Positions 35,851 to 49,734 of a stretch of DNA of 64,000 bases are shown in pieces. Every line of letters begins with the position of its first letter. Positions within the stretch are counted from its first letter, which is position 1. Both the position numbers and the translations under genes were made by a program. This stretch comes from Casuarius casuarius (Eukaryota > Chordata > Aves > Casuariiformes > Casuariidae), in NCBI GenBank assembly GCA_003342895.1, contig PTFA01000017.1, forward strand, positions 1 to 64,000. Direction: 5' to 3'. Below the pieces are notes generated by a model. The model was not told where the DNA came from, made no database searches, and saw nothing but the letters and a program-made list of their open reading frames with translations.

Positions 35851-38478
35851 GCCTAAACTGAATGAGATTTAGTGTATGATCTAAGGCTTTGCATTATGGT
35901 TCGTGCTTTCTGGCTGTTTATATTCTGTTTGCTTTTGCTTTATGTTTATTTCATCTTTATTTTGATAATTTAATCAGTTTGAGAAGATTATTTGGTCTAA
36001 TTAAGACAAAATTAATCCAGGGATAGTGATAATTTGAGAGCCAGGATTTGAAGGTAGTTTATTTAATCTATGTGTCTTCAAATCCTTTGGATTCAATTTG
36101 CCGAGCTTTCATACTGATGGATGTTGTATTAAATTATTTAGATAGATGAATTAAATTTGGAGCAAACAGAGGCTAATGCATTTCACCCTCAAATAACATG
36201 CTACTGTAGCCAGAGAGCTTTTCTAGAAGAACTGAGGAGACAGTCATGAGGTGGGAGCACTGTATGCAAAAGAGGAGGCAAGGGCCACACAAAAACCCCT
36301 TTGATTTATCCCCTAGAACTAATTTGCCAATTCCTTGTGGTCAGATTATCAGAACAGAGCCAAGAAAGAAGCCTCACAGAGATCTACTATATAAGATGGA
36401 ATAATAAACAGCCTTTGCTCAAGAGAAAGCTGGGACTAAACTTGCAGAAATGGTGTCATTAGTATTGCATTGACGGAAGTGTTGGCATGCCCAGAACTTG
36501 CACAATGCTCATCTGATGTGCAGTGGTAATGTTCAGTCTTTAATCTGGTGAGCAGCAAAATCCACCAACTTCCTTCTCCCTAGGAATCAAGACGGCTAGA
36601 AAGGAACAGAAGGGATGGAAAAGAGCAGAATATGGTCTTTAGTACTCAGGGACGCTAGATGGGGATATTTGCTCATTTTGCAATTCTTTGCACCCCATCA
36701 CACTTCAGCATGGTGGTGATGTTCCCGAGATATTTAAGACAGGAGCACACCCTGACATGGTGTTACCTCTGAATGGAAATTATCCAAAGGAGGGACCGTG
36801 ACACCCCTAGGAAGTGATTGATCAGAAGGTGACCAGAGCTCACCAGGAGCACAGGACTGGCAGGGCAGCCTCTAACTTTCGTTGCTATTTCTCACTCTTC
36901 AGATGCCATCTCAAGCAGAACAGGCTTGTACTGCTCCGTACATAGTGAGTTCTTGCATCTTTGCTGCAAAACACAACTCATCATCATGGGGGAGAGGATG
37001 ACTATCTCTCTTACTCTGCAGCTGGAGGAAAAAGGGGTGAATCTTGCAGAGACTTGTGGAGGAGGGATTGCCGAGACTGGCATGTTCCCTTCATGCAGCT
37101 GGAAGAAGCCTTTCTGCTGCAGGTGTCATTCATATATTTTGGGAAGGGAACTGAAGGTGCTCTTCACACTTCTTTTCTTTCCAAATGTTTGTTTTTCCAA
37201 GGGGTCATCATTCAAAGGATGAGCTCCCTCTCCTGATTCAGAGGTCATCGACCCAGTGTGGAGCCAGGCGGCCAACAAGGCAGGCTTGCCGGGACACCGT
37301 GCTGGCTTGCCAGGCCCGTGGGGGTCTGCAGGGTCTGGCAGGCTTTGGGAAACCTCAGACAAGAGCACAGAGAAGCCATGTCAGTGGCACGCGGGACAGA
37401 TTTCAAAGGCGGCCATTGGCTGCATGATAAATCTGACATGTTTTGGCTGTGCTCATTGACTGTGACAGTATTGATTAATGCTGCTCTACATTTTGCATGG
37501 TCAGGCTTCGAAAAGGGGTTGAAAGAAAGTAAGAAAGCCTTAAGTTCTCTTGTTAGGCTGATGAACAGAAAATGAGCAGAAAAGCCTATTGTTGCTAGCC
37601 TCCACAATCCAGAAAGGTCAGACCGTGGCTCTTAGTAACTGTGGTACAGATATAACAGAAATAACTGGGTTGGATCTAATGTCTACATTTAGTGATTTAG
37701 GAAGCTGTCGATTATTTTTGTTTGCTTGTTTAAATGGCTATAGCATATAATATAGCGGAAATCCTGGAGGAGTAGGACCAAATATTTACCTGAATATATT
37801 ACGACTTTCCACAGACTTTAGGAAGGTTGTGTGAGAAATTACGCTAGTACAAAAGTTGTCTTCTAATATATAAAACTGGAATCTTCTCCAAGTTCCTTTT
37901 TGTATTCTAGAGGTTTTAGAAAGTTTAGACTTGATGTAGTAAAAGGTGTAATAAAAGGCTTTTCAGAAGCAACAGATACTATCCTTTCTTCAGCTGTGAG
38001 TACTAGCTTCATTCTACTTCTATTAAAGTTTGTCCATTGTAGGGTTTTGTATACAACTGAAGAGCATAGCATTTGAATCCCTTCTGTGTAAAATCAACAG
38101 CTGTTGTAAAGCCCTTAGTTGAGCTACTGGGATTTTGGCATTTCTCTTTTCTCAGGATCAGAAGTCTTCTTGAAATAGGTTATTTTCTTCATTTAGATTT
38201 AGATTCTTTTTTTTTCTCCCCTGCTTTTGTTTTGAGAGTATATGTTTAAATGAAACAGGGGGCGGTGAAGGTTTGAAAGTGGCTCTTGTGATGAGAATTT
38301 GTGATGATTCATTGATATCAGCATGTGCAGTGTTAAGCAGCTGCTATATCCTTTTTGTATAAGCGCTTGTATTTCTGAAATGGGTGGATTTCTTAAGTGA
38401 ATAATTTGTTTTGGATTCTTTTTTTTAAGTGGAAACAGTTTTCTCTTCAATAAACTCCACTTTCCAATCCACGGCTTT
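35851..38478. other. Non-coding sequence with a modestly GC-rich stretch
   Basis: Nothing coding is recognised. A GC-richer stretch (about 37240-37410) produces open segments of 80-120 codons on both strands, which is expected from its low stop-codon density. Sequence on either side is ordinary and AT-rich. Confidence 0.5.
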
Positions 38479-38682
38479 GGGCTTGCCTACATTTGGAAAT
38501 ATACCAAAATAGCTATTCCAGAATAAGTTCCCAGGAGGATATTTTAGAACTAGATTAAATTAAATTGGAAATAGGAACTCTTATTTTTGGAATAAGAGTG
38601 CCCGCTTTGGGATTTATATTGAAATAAACCATCTCGGAACAATCGTAGCTATTTTGGTAAATTTCCAAGTGCAGACAAGAGC
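38479..38682. mobile_element. Non-autonomous DNA transposon (MITE-like) with inverted ends
   Basis: The left end (38479-38519: GGGCTTGCCTACATTTGG, then AAATATACCAAAATAGCTATT) is the near-complement of the right end (38636-38682: TAGCTATTTTGGTAAATTTCC, then AAGTGCAGACAAGAGC). The arms are about 40-45 bases and mostly match. The inside is also palindromic: ACTCTTATT (38577-38585) and AATAAGAGT (38591-38599) form a perfect 9-base stem with a 5-base loop. At about 204 bases with no coding capacity it fits a miniature inverted-repeat element. The superfamily is not settled, because I could not identify a clear target-site duplication, and the GGGCTTGTCTACACTTGG-like terminus is only reminiscent of known sauropsid elements. 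Confidence 0.72.
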
Positions 38683-41600
38683 TTTGCAATGTTCTGAAAT
38701 AATTATATTAAAATCTCACTGATGTGATGGATAATGAAGAAAAATGTCAATACTGAGTTAGAGCAAATTGGAATGACTGTGTTTGATAGTGTCATGCATT
38801 TGTTCTGTGGGTTTTTTTTCAGTTTAAACAACAGGTCCCACCCTTTGGGCTCTGCTTATAATTTGTTATTAATATTGTGGTAACAACCCCACTGTGCTAG
38901 GGATAGTCTACAGATGCATGTCCTGCCCCTGAAGAACCTGCAATCTAAAAAGTATCCTATTNCTTTCAATGCTATAGACTTCAGCCAGTCTGCTTTGGAG
39001 ACAAAATGTAGATTCTCGACCCTTTACAACACTTCTTGTTCAGGCAAAACCACCAGTTGTGATTTTTTGCTTGAAGAAGAGCAGCACAGGATAGTTACAA
39101 GACAGGAATTATAAAAAATGCACATTTGTTCTGTGTTTGTGCCTTCCTATAGTTGCTATTGTGCCTCCCCTTTCTGCTTGATTTAATATAGATAGGACAT
39201 GAGTCACTATTTACAATGGGAAATGTAATTTGCTTCATTACAACCTGTGGCAAGGCACTAGGATAGGTGTGAAATGAACATGTCGCCACTATTTACATAT
39301 ACATAATATGTACAGAGAGAGCTTAGAATAACATTTTCTAGTTTGGCAAGGAATGCTCACAGCTGAGAAAGTTTTACTACCTTTCCGAGCACATTTTTCC
39401 TCTCCTCCCTTGCAGCACTTTCATTTGTGCCTTGACTCCCAATGAGCGGAGGCCACAGAGGCATTCCCCTCACAAAGAAAAGGTCACACTTTGTATTTAC
39501 CAGCATTCTTCCTCAGTTTAATCTTCCACATACTTTCAATACTATTTTGGTGCCATCCTGGAGATCTGAAAAAAGATGGAGAAATTCAGTGGCATACTTT
39601 CAAGGTTATCCCACAGGCCAGCAAATCCATAATGTATTTTTTCCCCCTTTATGCTACATCATAATAGAAGAAGCTGATATAATAAAAAAGGGAAAAGCAA
39701 GTTTGACTTATCAAATTATCATATCTAGCATCAAGCTCATGCTTGAAGGTAATTTCAGCTAATCCTTTGTAGCAATAAATATCTGTTACNTTTATCACAT
39801 CAAATTTGTTTCTCCTTCACTTCATCCAATTACCTTTTCTATGACTGGAAAATATTTCAGAGCTGTTGCCACACTTTTTTTGTGGGTGTTACCTCACTAT
39901 TCTCTTCTTGATCTCTTGTCAAAACGTGTTTTAATTAATATGTTCATGTAATTTGTCCAGGTTGATCCTTCAGTATCCAGATAAGTGTTACTTTTGCTTT
40001 GAAAAGTGGTATTGGAATATACCAGTCCCAAGAGCTGGGCCAGTATTGAAATTCTGTGGGCATAGAAACTTCTACAGAGGTTGCTATAGCGCCACAGCTT
40101 CTGATGTTATAGTCAAAGGTCTGTCAGCATTTCTATCATAAATCTCTTTATTTAGAGGTTTCCTATTTGGCTTTTAAAATTTGCATAGGGAACAATGATA
40201 GAAATAGCCCCAAGCAGGCAGTCTTCTTTTAATTAAAAAGAAATACGGTCTCATAACATAAAAATGCTGCTGGTGGTGTTCACCAGATATCTGCCACTCA
40301 GTAACTCCATATATGGGAGAGATACTGTATCATCTTCTTGGAGAAAATAGATTTTCTCCCTGCTTTCTTATAGTGCTTGAACTATAGTTTCCTCACGTGG
40401 TGGAATCTCAGGGATTTCTGTTTTTGAATGAAATGCATTTGTGTACACAGTGAAAGGAAGGTGCTGCTTCCTTACCAATTATTATTTTACCATTCTTGAA
40501 GCTCCTTATCCCCAAACATGTGCAAACTATGGCATTATAATATGATGTGTTGGCTCTTTATAGACATCATTCATATCCAACATGTGCTTTTTTCAGCTGA
40601 GGTGACGTGGAGCCAGAAGGTGGATTAAGACAGGATGGACTGAGTGATTCAGAAATCTATGATCAGTAAAGAAATGTCATTAAATGGAGGTGTTTTTATT
40701 GGGTTCTGTGGCCTTGGCTATTTTTCCCTAAAGTATTCACCAATCCTGACAGTAATAAAAAAGCAAAAATCTTTATGATAGAATTTGTAGATATCATGAA
40801 GACTTTACGATGCTAAATACTGATGAAGAAAGGGCTGCTGGACGGAGCTGTCTGAATCGCATGACAATCTGGGTCACTCAAATAAAATGCATTTTGATAT
40901 TATGCAATCATTCTCAGCTCAGGCATGATACACAACAGATCCCTTGGGTAACCTCGTTATTGAAAACTAGCTCTGAGAGAAGGTGAGCAAAGGCTGGTAC
41001 CTGTCTGCTGGGTAGTAGTGCACAGTAGTGTGAGGTGCAGAGCCTGGCTCTTGCTTAGTTGCTCTCTCCACAGTTCCTCAAAGGTTGCCTTTTCGCTGGA
41101 GATGTTCTTCTGGGCCCATGACCAGCAGATGTGGCAACTGCTCTTGCCCAGATTATTCTGCAACTTGCTTTTCCTTGGGTCTGAATTCCCCTGGAGCAGA
41201 AGACTGGATCTGAGTTTTGCAGATCTCTTGGGATGAACGTTTTAGCTGTTATGTTGTTCTCCACAAAGCACGTGATGCTACTATCTGCTCATCTGAGGTG
41301 TTTTCAGAGAAAACACTAAGCCAGTTGTCTGTACCTGAATATGTGACTTCACTCATTCCAGGAAGTGGGTTCAGATTCAGAAGTGCTAAAATCAAGGCTG
41401 GAGGGAGTTACTGATGTCTGAGGAAAAGAGAGACTTTCTAGATGTTCTACTTGTAACCTTCTGTTTGATAACCCCGGTTTCCTTCTGGCTGACAGGCTTG
41501 GCATTTAGGGATTTCATTCTTCAGTACCAAATTTTCCTCATTTACCATGGAAGAAACATAAGAGCCTAACAGAGGTTTGCGATTTCCTTCCCTGAGGCAG

Positions 41601-44600
41601 AATTCCAAAAATCTAATGTGATAATGATAAATACCATCATTCTCAGATGGACCTGGACCCGACATGGGCAACAAGGAAGAGTCTGTATTTTCTCAGGCTA
41701 GCTATAAATGATAAAGATATCATTAGATATCAGACCATTAGATAGACCTAAGAACCCAGGAGCAGTGAAAAATCCACTAAAGGCTTGGGGGTGGAACCTG
41801 CTCTGTAATGCAAGCACACCTGATGGATCAGGAATTGTCTCTCATAATTCTTTTACAGAACTAGAAGGAACTAAACCAGATTAAAATTTCTCTCATTCTT
41901 TTATCTGAACCAGGTAGATTGGCAGCATTTCTACCCAGACCTCTCTCTCAATATGAAGAGTAAAATTCTGTCCATATTGAAGTTAGTGAGAGTTTTGCCA
42001 TTGATTTGGGATTGGAGAGTAACAAGAGTACATTGGGTTTGATGAACTGAAGCTAGAGTTCATTCTAGATTAAGATGTAATTGTGCCATGAGCATGTCAT
42101 TCTATGTTTTGCCTATATTCAAGAGAAATTTGAACTCTTTATTTAAGATGGAATATGCTTTTGGCTTCTTCAAAAAAAAAGCAAAATGATTTAAATGTAA
42201 ACCTTTCATGAATTCTGCACAGCTCTGTTGCCTACATAGAAAGGAAAATGAGAAATAACAAGGAAGGAGCTTGCTGTTCCTCCATCATTTATATGCAAGG
42301 CTATTCTGAAAGCACATTGAAATAAAGAAAGAAAACACTGGGCGGCTATTTCAAGCTGCATCTGCAAGACCTGCATACAGGTGTCAAAAAATGATATCCT
42401 CCTTTAGAGACTTTAAGAAGAAGTAGATGACAGAAAGTTCAACACTGGACTGTAGTCAGCCATAGGTATGAAATTTCTCTCTTCCTTTGAGGAAGCTTCC
42501 ACCGAGGAAGCAAGAAAATGTGTAGAAAAAAAGGCTAATTTGTTTGAATCTCTTTATTGCCTCCTTCTCAGTGTGTTTCCTTTAGAGGAGCTGATACAGG
42601 AGGCTAATTACTGATGTGGTTAATGTCCTGAAATTCTTCCTTGCAGAAGGCTATTATATGTATGGTTGAGGAGGTGTTAGTATCTGCAGTCAGTCAGGAT
42701 TCACAGGGGATGATCCAGGCCTGTTGGGAACAGTGGGTTTAGGCCATTGATTTCAATGGAGTCAGGTGTCACCCCGAAATCTTCTCCTCTTATTTTAAGA
42801 CTCACAGCTTTCTGTGATGTTTTCTCAAAGGGGCTGGTCACAACAAAGCATTTGCAATATGAATGCAAAAGAATGTAAACCCTTAATAAAAAGGGATGCA
42901 TGTCCCCTTCCATTCTGATGTTTATTTGGAAACTTTATGGTTTTAAGCAGATATTGGAAGCTTCTTTGTATCAGAAGACCTCCACATGGTTTCTGCAACG
43001 CACTGCGTTCATTCCGAGTACCATACTGTGGAGGAGCTCTGCTGGTCTGGGATCGTGTGCTGCTGGGAGGAGAAGAAAAATCACCTTAGACATGGCCACA
43101 GTGTGATAGCGTAAAAGAAGAGCTGTCACATACCTGAAATGTCTATTATCTTCTGTTCTCCTGATGCATTACTGATCATGTGCCACCTGTATATCTTGAT
43201 TCTCAGGAAGGAAGGAATGGAGGCCACAGCAAATGGAATGTCAGTGCGGAAAAAGATATTCAGAATATTCCAGTTTACTCTTATGCTGGCAGAGTGGTTT
43301 GTTACTGGATAGAAAAGGCCTTCCAAGGATACTAACTCCTTAGNTTGGGAGAATTCCTCTGGGAAAGAAGGCCACAGAAACAGACCCACTCTGGTAAAAT
43401 AGTCTGTGAAACTGTTCAATTTATGTTGATACTTTTTATCCAGGAAGATAAATATGGATATGATAACCCATATTATAATGCTTACATGAGTTAGACAGAA
43501 AGGTAAAAAATATTCAAAATGATTTAATTGTCATATATCCAAATACCCAGAACTGTTCCGGGTGCTGGATGAAAATGTGCTCAGCCGCCTGAAAACTGGG
43601 CTCCCTAAGATTAGCTAGGACTTTTAAGGTGCAGGTTACAGAACACTGCCACAAACTATTACTCATACAAGAAACAAGACTTGCATTCTTGATATGAAAA
43701 GCTAGCCAAAACCAAACAAAGCTGATCTCCCAACTTTTCAAGCCTCCTTTTTTATACACCAAAACCAAGAAAAGGGCACAAGCACCCTTTACCCTCCCCC
43801 TTCACAGGCTGTCTTTAAACACTTAGGGGCACCTTTAGAAGAAAAGTGCTTAAAGCAGTTTAGAGGGAGCTAGGGTGATTCAGAGTGTACCTTGTCTTCT
43901 CAGACTGCCTTACCTTTAAAGCACCATGAAAATGCAACATGAAGTGCTCTCAGTCAAAGATATACCTATTTCAGCTTCAGCATTCATAACCTTAAAACCA
44001 CTAAATGGAGTGCCTTCAGATGGGAATCTATTTTTCCTCCTCTGGGAAGTTTATTCCACAAACTTACTTTGATGTTAATAGACTCAACCATTTTTTCTGT
44101 TACACAAGTGGACAGATTTCAGTTGGAATCTATGGGAATTAGTATTTTCTTCTTTGCAAATTATATGTAAACATAATATTAGGTAAGCCACCTCTTGGAC
44201 TGAGGCCAAATGTGGAGCATTAATCATTTTGAAACATTTCAAATAGCAGAAACATGTCAAATAAAATTGCACTCAAAGCCTTTTTCCGCCTGTCTACCAC
44301 CACAAAGCCATAAGCAATGGAATAAGTATAGCTTGAAAGAGAAACTTTAGTAGAATTCAATTTTAAATTCAGCATTCACTAACATTATAATAACCTTTCA
44401 GTGGTAAAGCTCAAATGCTTGGTGCTGTCTGCTGTAGACAGCATTCACCATGTACTTTTTCAGAAATTAGAGATATGCAGTTTCATAATACTGACTTGGT
44501 GCATCTTCCTTGTTTCTTTCTTCCTTCAGGGCAAAAAACAGATTATCTTTTTTCTGAGGATATCTGACTGACTATTCCACGTCTGGCAGTCACTACAATC

Positions 44601-46850
44601 TAATTCTGCTGGACTTAATTACCATAATTTATTCCCTGTAGCTGGTTTCCAAAAATAGAAGCAGGTATGATCCTTGCCCTACAAGACTCATGCAAAAGAC
44701 AGAGAATTAAAAAGACCGGCAGATAGAGGAGAAAAAGTAAAAGAAGCTATGGCCAAGGAAAGCACAGAGAGAGAGAAACATAAATTAAATCCAAATTACT
44801 CCTTTGGTGTGATAGTGAGACTTAATAAGCAAGTTTATTAAAGGAAAAAAAAATCATTCAACTAAAAGATAGAGATCCATGAAGAGCCCTCAGAATAACA
44901 CTCAGAATGGCAGCAGCCTAGTGGTATAAACCCTATTCCACAAATGAAATGGCCTTTTTCTTCCTTGCAGTTCAAATCCATTTATCTTTGGTGTCCTCCC
45001 ATCTGTGTGGCCCAGCAAGTACCTCTGTCCTTCCGTAGCCACCCTGCCCCTTTCTTACAGCCAACTTTCAAATGCATCATTGACTTATTTCCTTGTCATG
45101 CTCCAGATTATCTTTTGAGACTGTCCTGGCCTTTGCAAGCAATGAAGAAGCCTTGAGGACAGCATTTGGTGGCCCAGACCTCGCCACAGGACTTGGTGGG
45201 ATCTGCCAGCCAGAGTCACATTTCATGTTTGAGGCTGGATGCTCTGTGAGGTTTTCCTAATGGTAAGGTAGCCTTTTGTAAGATTTTGCAAGTCCCAAAC
45301 CCTCTGCTTCTCTCAAGTTTTTGATATTGCTTACTATCTGATACCTCAAACTCATATTTGTTGCCATATATTTGTCTTCACCCTGCCACTGCGATGTATG
45401 GCCCTGCTGCCGTCCCTACCTGACAGATGACCAAAATCTTCCTTGAGGTCTACAAATGAAATCTGTGGTGGAGCAGGCTTGAGCCTGGCTCTTTGGTGGT
45501 CTCAGGCAAGTGTCCTAATTACTGTAGCCTACTTCCTCTCCTTTTAGCCATCCCACAGTCGTGGCCAAATAATTCAGCAGCTGTCAATATACGTAGGATA
45601 GCAATGCCCACAAATACTTGTGATCGTACCCCAAAGATGGCCGGGTTTAGAAAGCTCATGTTTACTGTGTCGGTGGGTCCACTCAGGGCCTGTTCCATGA
45701 AATAGCCTTTAACTTGGCATAAATCATGTGGAGATGATGACTCTGCTGATTAAGACCCACCAGGCTGTGCATGACCGACTCTCTTCTACTCCCATGACAG
45801 TCTGCTGCGTGAGGCAACGGTGAGATCAGGGGGCTGATGGGTCATGGCAGCCCTCTGGAGACCACCTCTGCTCCTGGTGCATTTTTTTGCTGGAGGTGAA
45901 GGGACATCACGTGGAGAGGGAAGAAGATGCTGCATCGGGAAAGAGGTTATCAAATTAGAGGGGCCCTGATGTGACGAGTGACAGGCTAAGCCTGGCAGCA
46001 CAGGGATGGAGGACACTGCTGCAGTGCTGCAGTCACCCTTTGGGGACAGGAATGGAGAGGATGCTGGGCATGGCTATGGCAGCGATGGGGAAGGAAGGGA
46101 ATAGTCACAGGTGGGAATATATGCAGGAGATTGCCTCCCAGTGCTATCCCCTTCAGCTGTGGATGCTCTCCCCTAGGTTTTGCTCGTTGCTCATGTTTCA
46201 TATTTCTACATCCTGAGCATTTTCTGCTATTTTCAGCAGCTTAGGCTCTGCGAATGTGTCTTAGGTAGTGGTTCAACCACCTGCTTTTGTCATGCATAGC
46301 ACTTTTTACCGGGTAAGAAGTCCTGTGTCATTAGTGGGAAGAGTCTTGGTGCCTTCCTTGGACTTTGGAAAAAGCCGATTTTGAGGGAAACATCTACATC
46401 AAAATGAAGCCAACATGGATGGTGAGAAGATATCAATACAATCATTTATTGGTCCAATTCTGACCCCCCCGCATCCTCTACCCTAATACATCAGCTCTGT
46501 TTGCAAGTGTGTCTGTGGCTATTTTGTCCCATCAAGCTGTGGAGTTTGCTCCCTTCTTTTGCACTCAGGAATTTCTGGATTATTTGGGGACGGGAAAAAG
46601 GACGGTCTGATTTTGACCTCATAAGGAATCCCTTGATTCTTTTAGCACCCTCTCCTGTGTACTAATTTTGGGGAGGAGTCTCCAGGCCTCTCTAGTAAAA
46701 TGCTGCTTTTTAATGTTTTCATTTTTGTTGCTTCATGGCTTCCAGGACAGTGAGACATATGGCCCAAAGGTACTACCTGCTACTCAATAACAAGCACACG
46801 AATGAAGGCCAGATGGAAATGTGCCACCTAATAGTTTTCCTTACGTATGT
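38683..46850. other. Non-coding sequence, no gene recognised
   Basis: Only short unassigned open segments. Small items: N bases at 38962, 39790 and 43344, a 9-base A run near 42172, and two pieces resembling old palindromic repeats at 41962-42010 (AGTTAGTGAGAGTTTTGCCA) and 42745-42772 (perfect CCATTGA/TCAATGG inverted repeat). Confidence 0.5.
42746..42761. repeat. Perfect short inverted repeat, probable repeat relic
   Basis: CCATTGA, two T, TCAATGG. The words CCATTGATTTCAATGG recur in an old amniote palindromic repeat, and a related phrase (GAGTTTTGCCATTGATTT) sits at 41982-41999. Confidence 0.4.
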
Positions 46851-49700
46851 GCTGCATATTTAAAAATGCCACATGAATTGCAGCTACAGTGTAATTCATA
46901 GCCGGAAGCGGTAGGAATTGAGCTGCTGTACTTGTCTTCCTGCAGAAAAGCAAGGTGACGGCGCTGCACCCTGTGCCTGGTTACCTTACAGGCTCTGAGC
47001 AATTTAAAATAATGCATTCAGCAAATGCGCTCTTTCCCTAGCCGTTGACTTAGCAGGTTTGTGGGTGTATATACTGTAGGTGTCTTGGGCTTTTTAATGA
47101 AGCTAAGGATATGAATAATACTTAACTGCCATTGCATGATGCTTCTGCCAATGCAGTTCATGCGTATCAGTAGTTAGGTGAGACGGAGCATGCGATGGGT
47201 GCAGAAAAACCTTCATCCTTGTTCTTTGCTTTCTAATCCCATCTCCTTGGGAGTCAAGGAAGTATAGTCTTTCAGTCAGAGGATATTTTTGCTAAAGTCT
47301 TTCTTTAGGAAACAAAGTGAAACTGTGAGATTAAGCAGACACAATTAAGAAATTAAATAATAAAATGGCTTTTTTGGGCACATTCCATTGATGATAATGC
47401 TTTTCATTACTTAGTTCAAGATGATTTCTTTCTTAATGTAGCATTTATTTTCTTACAGCTTCTATATGCAAGAAGAATGTTCTTTTATTTATCTTTCAGA
47501 TGAATGAAGAAAAATATTTACATTTCTAATTTCTTATTGTATGTTTGCCATGATAGAAGGTTATAAAACAGCCTTCAGGAGAAAAGAGGAGAGTGACCAA
47601 AAAATTAGCTTTCGAGGAAAAGTAAATAACAAGGAAAAAGGATGCAATGAGCTAAGACCGCACCGAAAAAAGCACCAGAGAGACCAATCTGGGTAAAAGA
47701 GCAAGGCAGAAAGACAAAGCGGTCTGATTAATTGACTAGTCTGCTGCTTAGGATTATTAAACATGACAAGAAATTTAATAGAGAACAAATCAAGGTATTT
47801 GTAAAACAGTAAAGGTGAAACTGTTTGCCAGTTATAATGAGTAATTTTTACGTTGGATTTCACGAGGATTCTCTGCCTCTGCCCAAAGCAGAACCGAAAA
47901 AGAATAAAAGAAATATGAAATGGTGCATTGTGATCACACTCCTAGGCTGTTTATATGTATGCTTCAAATTAAGGGTTTGGTGTCATGGAAACAGCTTCTT
48001 CATTTGGAAAGCTCTGCAGCATCGTGAGAAGTAAGAGACAGGAGCGAGAGAGAGCAAGACCGAGCCAGAGGGAGAGAGCGTGTGTGAGTGCAGCCGTCCA
48101 AATACCACCCTCCTTCTCCTTTCACCAGAGAAAACGGAGCTAAGCAGGAGGGCAGTGCTCCTCGTCTGCCTGTTTCACCACGCATTGGAATAGCCAAATT
48201 CCTTCCAGCTTTGCTGTTTGTCATCTGCAAGATGTGAATGTGTCTTATTTTGTAACTAATTTGAAGTACAGTTCCAAACAATTTTAATGATAGGGAGGTT
48301 GTCTGTGATGAAGGAGTGTATATGTATGGCTATGTCATGCACAGTTGTATGCAGACTTTACCTAAAATTACAGTATTTATCCACTAAAGCAAAAGAGTCC
48401 AGAATCTATATGAAAATTGTGTATTCTATTATGCCTTGCATAGGTATATGCATAGGATGTTTTGTATAATTTTCATGCTAAACAGACATTTTTGTTCTTC
48501 TGTATCAAAAGAAAGCAGTGATCTGAGTAAAAATTTTTTTAATTTTACCAGGCGAGCAATCTCTCAAATGAATATTGGATTATAATATATGTTTGGGAAT
48601 TAACAACAGCGGATGCATTGTCTGGATTTGATGCCAATTTATGCTCGTTTTGTGGGCATAGTTTAGATTACTCAGTAATTTATTACATTAATCAGTAACA
48701 TGAGAGTTTTGCAAAGACTAAATTAAGGGAAAGAAGTATATTTCTGTTGTGGTGCTATCATGCATGTCACTAAGTAGCAGAAACACACCAGTTTGCCATC
48801 ATATACAATAAAATAGTTTTTTTTTAATATGGTAAATCTGGACCTAAAATCCAATAACCAGAGAATCCTTCAACAGTTCACAACCAGTAAATTTTAACCG
48901 AAGGGATTTTTGCACCAGGGAACCTGCAGGGCTTCAGTACGCACAGGCCTGCAGGTCCACTTTCTTCTTAGGATGCAAATCCCCAGTTGTGGGAAAATCT
49001 TGGGCTATAGGGAGATGTAGCAAAGTGGCATGCCTAGGGTCCTGTTTGCACAAACTAGAATAATCCATGGGGCTGGGCAGGAGCCGAAGGCTGAAGTCTT
49101 GAGCGAACACCCTGGAAAAAGCGCAAACCATTGCACCTTTGGAAGAGGCGTTGTGTCCTCCTGCCACCTCTGTGGCGGGCCATCTTGGCTGGTGTGCGCA
49201 GCCGCAAAGGTGTGTTGCTGCGTGCTCGTGAACTTCTTTTTCCCCTCCCTCAGAAATCAGAAGAGCAGAGTGACCGCCCTTCTCTGGGTACGTGAGGTGT
49301 GATATTGCAAAGTCATTCGCAGGTGCAGATGTTCTCCTCACCTTCATGTAATGTGCCTTAGCATCACAGAAATACCTCGTAAGCGGTGAATCTTTTACTT
49401 CTTTCATGGCAGGACCAAACGTTTGCCTTCCTTTGATTTCTAGAGGAAAATGGCACTCTTTTCTCCCCCCAGCCCTTAACTTTCTAATCTGGTCAGGAGT
49501 AAAAATTTTGGTGCTGTGCAGTCACGGCATTTTGTGATGGTGCATTGCCACAGCCCCCTGGAGAACCATGAACCAAGCTTAATGTTAAAAAAAGGACTGC
49601 AAGAAAAAGCACAATTTCCATAGTCCAGTAGGGAAAGAAGCATCCAGACCAATATCTCTGGTTAAGGTGGCAGGATCTTTTGAAGCAGTACTGAAATCCC
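46851..49700. other. Non-coding sequence with a purine-rich tract
   Basis: Nothing is identified as a gene. A GA-rich tract (48023-48085) follows a 69-codon plus-strand open segment (47825-48034) that has a Lys-rich run and then a hydrophobic stretch (WCIVITLLGCLYVCF). I found no family for it and consider it chance. At 48540-48720 an AT-rich block with TTTATTACATTAATC-type words could be a conserved non-coding element. A 157-codon minus-strand open segment (48934-49407) lies in GC-richer sequence and has no recognisable domain. Confidence 0.45.
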
Positions 49701-49734
49701 AAGCCGGGAGCAGCTTGCCATTGGCATGAGTGCA

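Noticed and set aside
48934..49407. 157-codon minus-strand open segment
   Set aside because: It lies in GC-richer sequence, its complement is also open for 90 codons, and no motif or splice context supports it.
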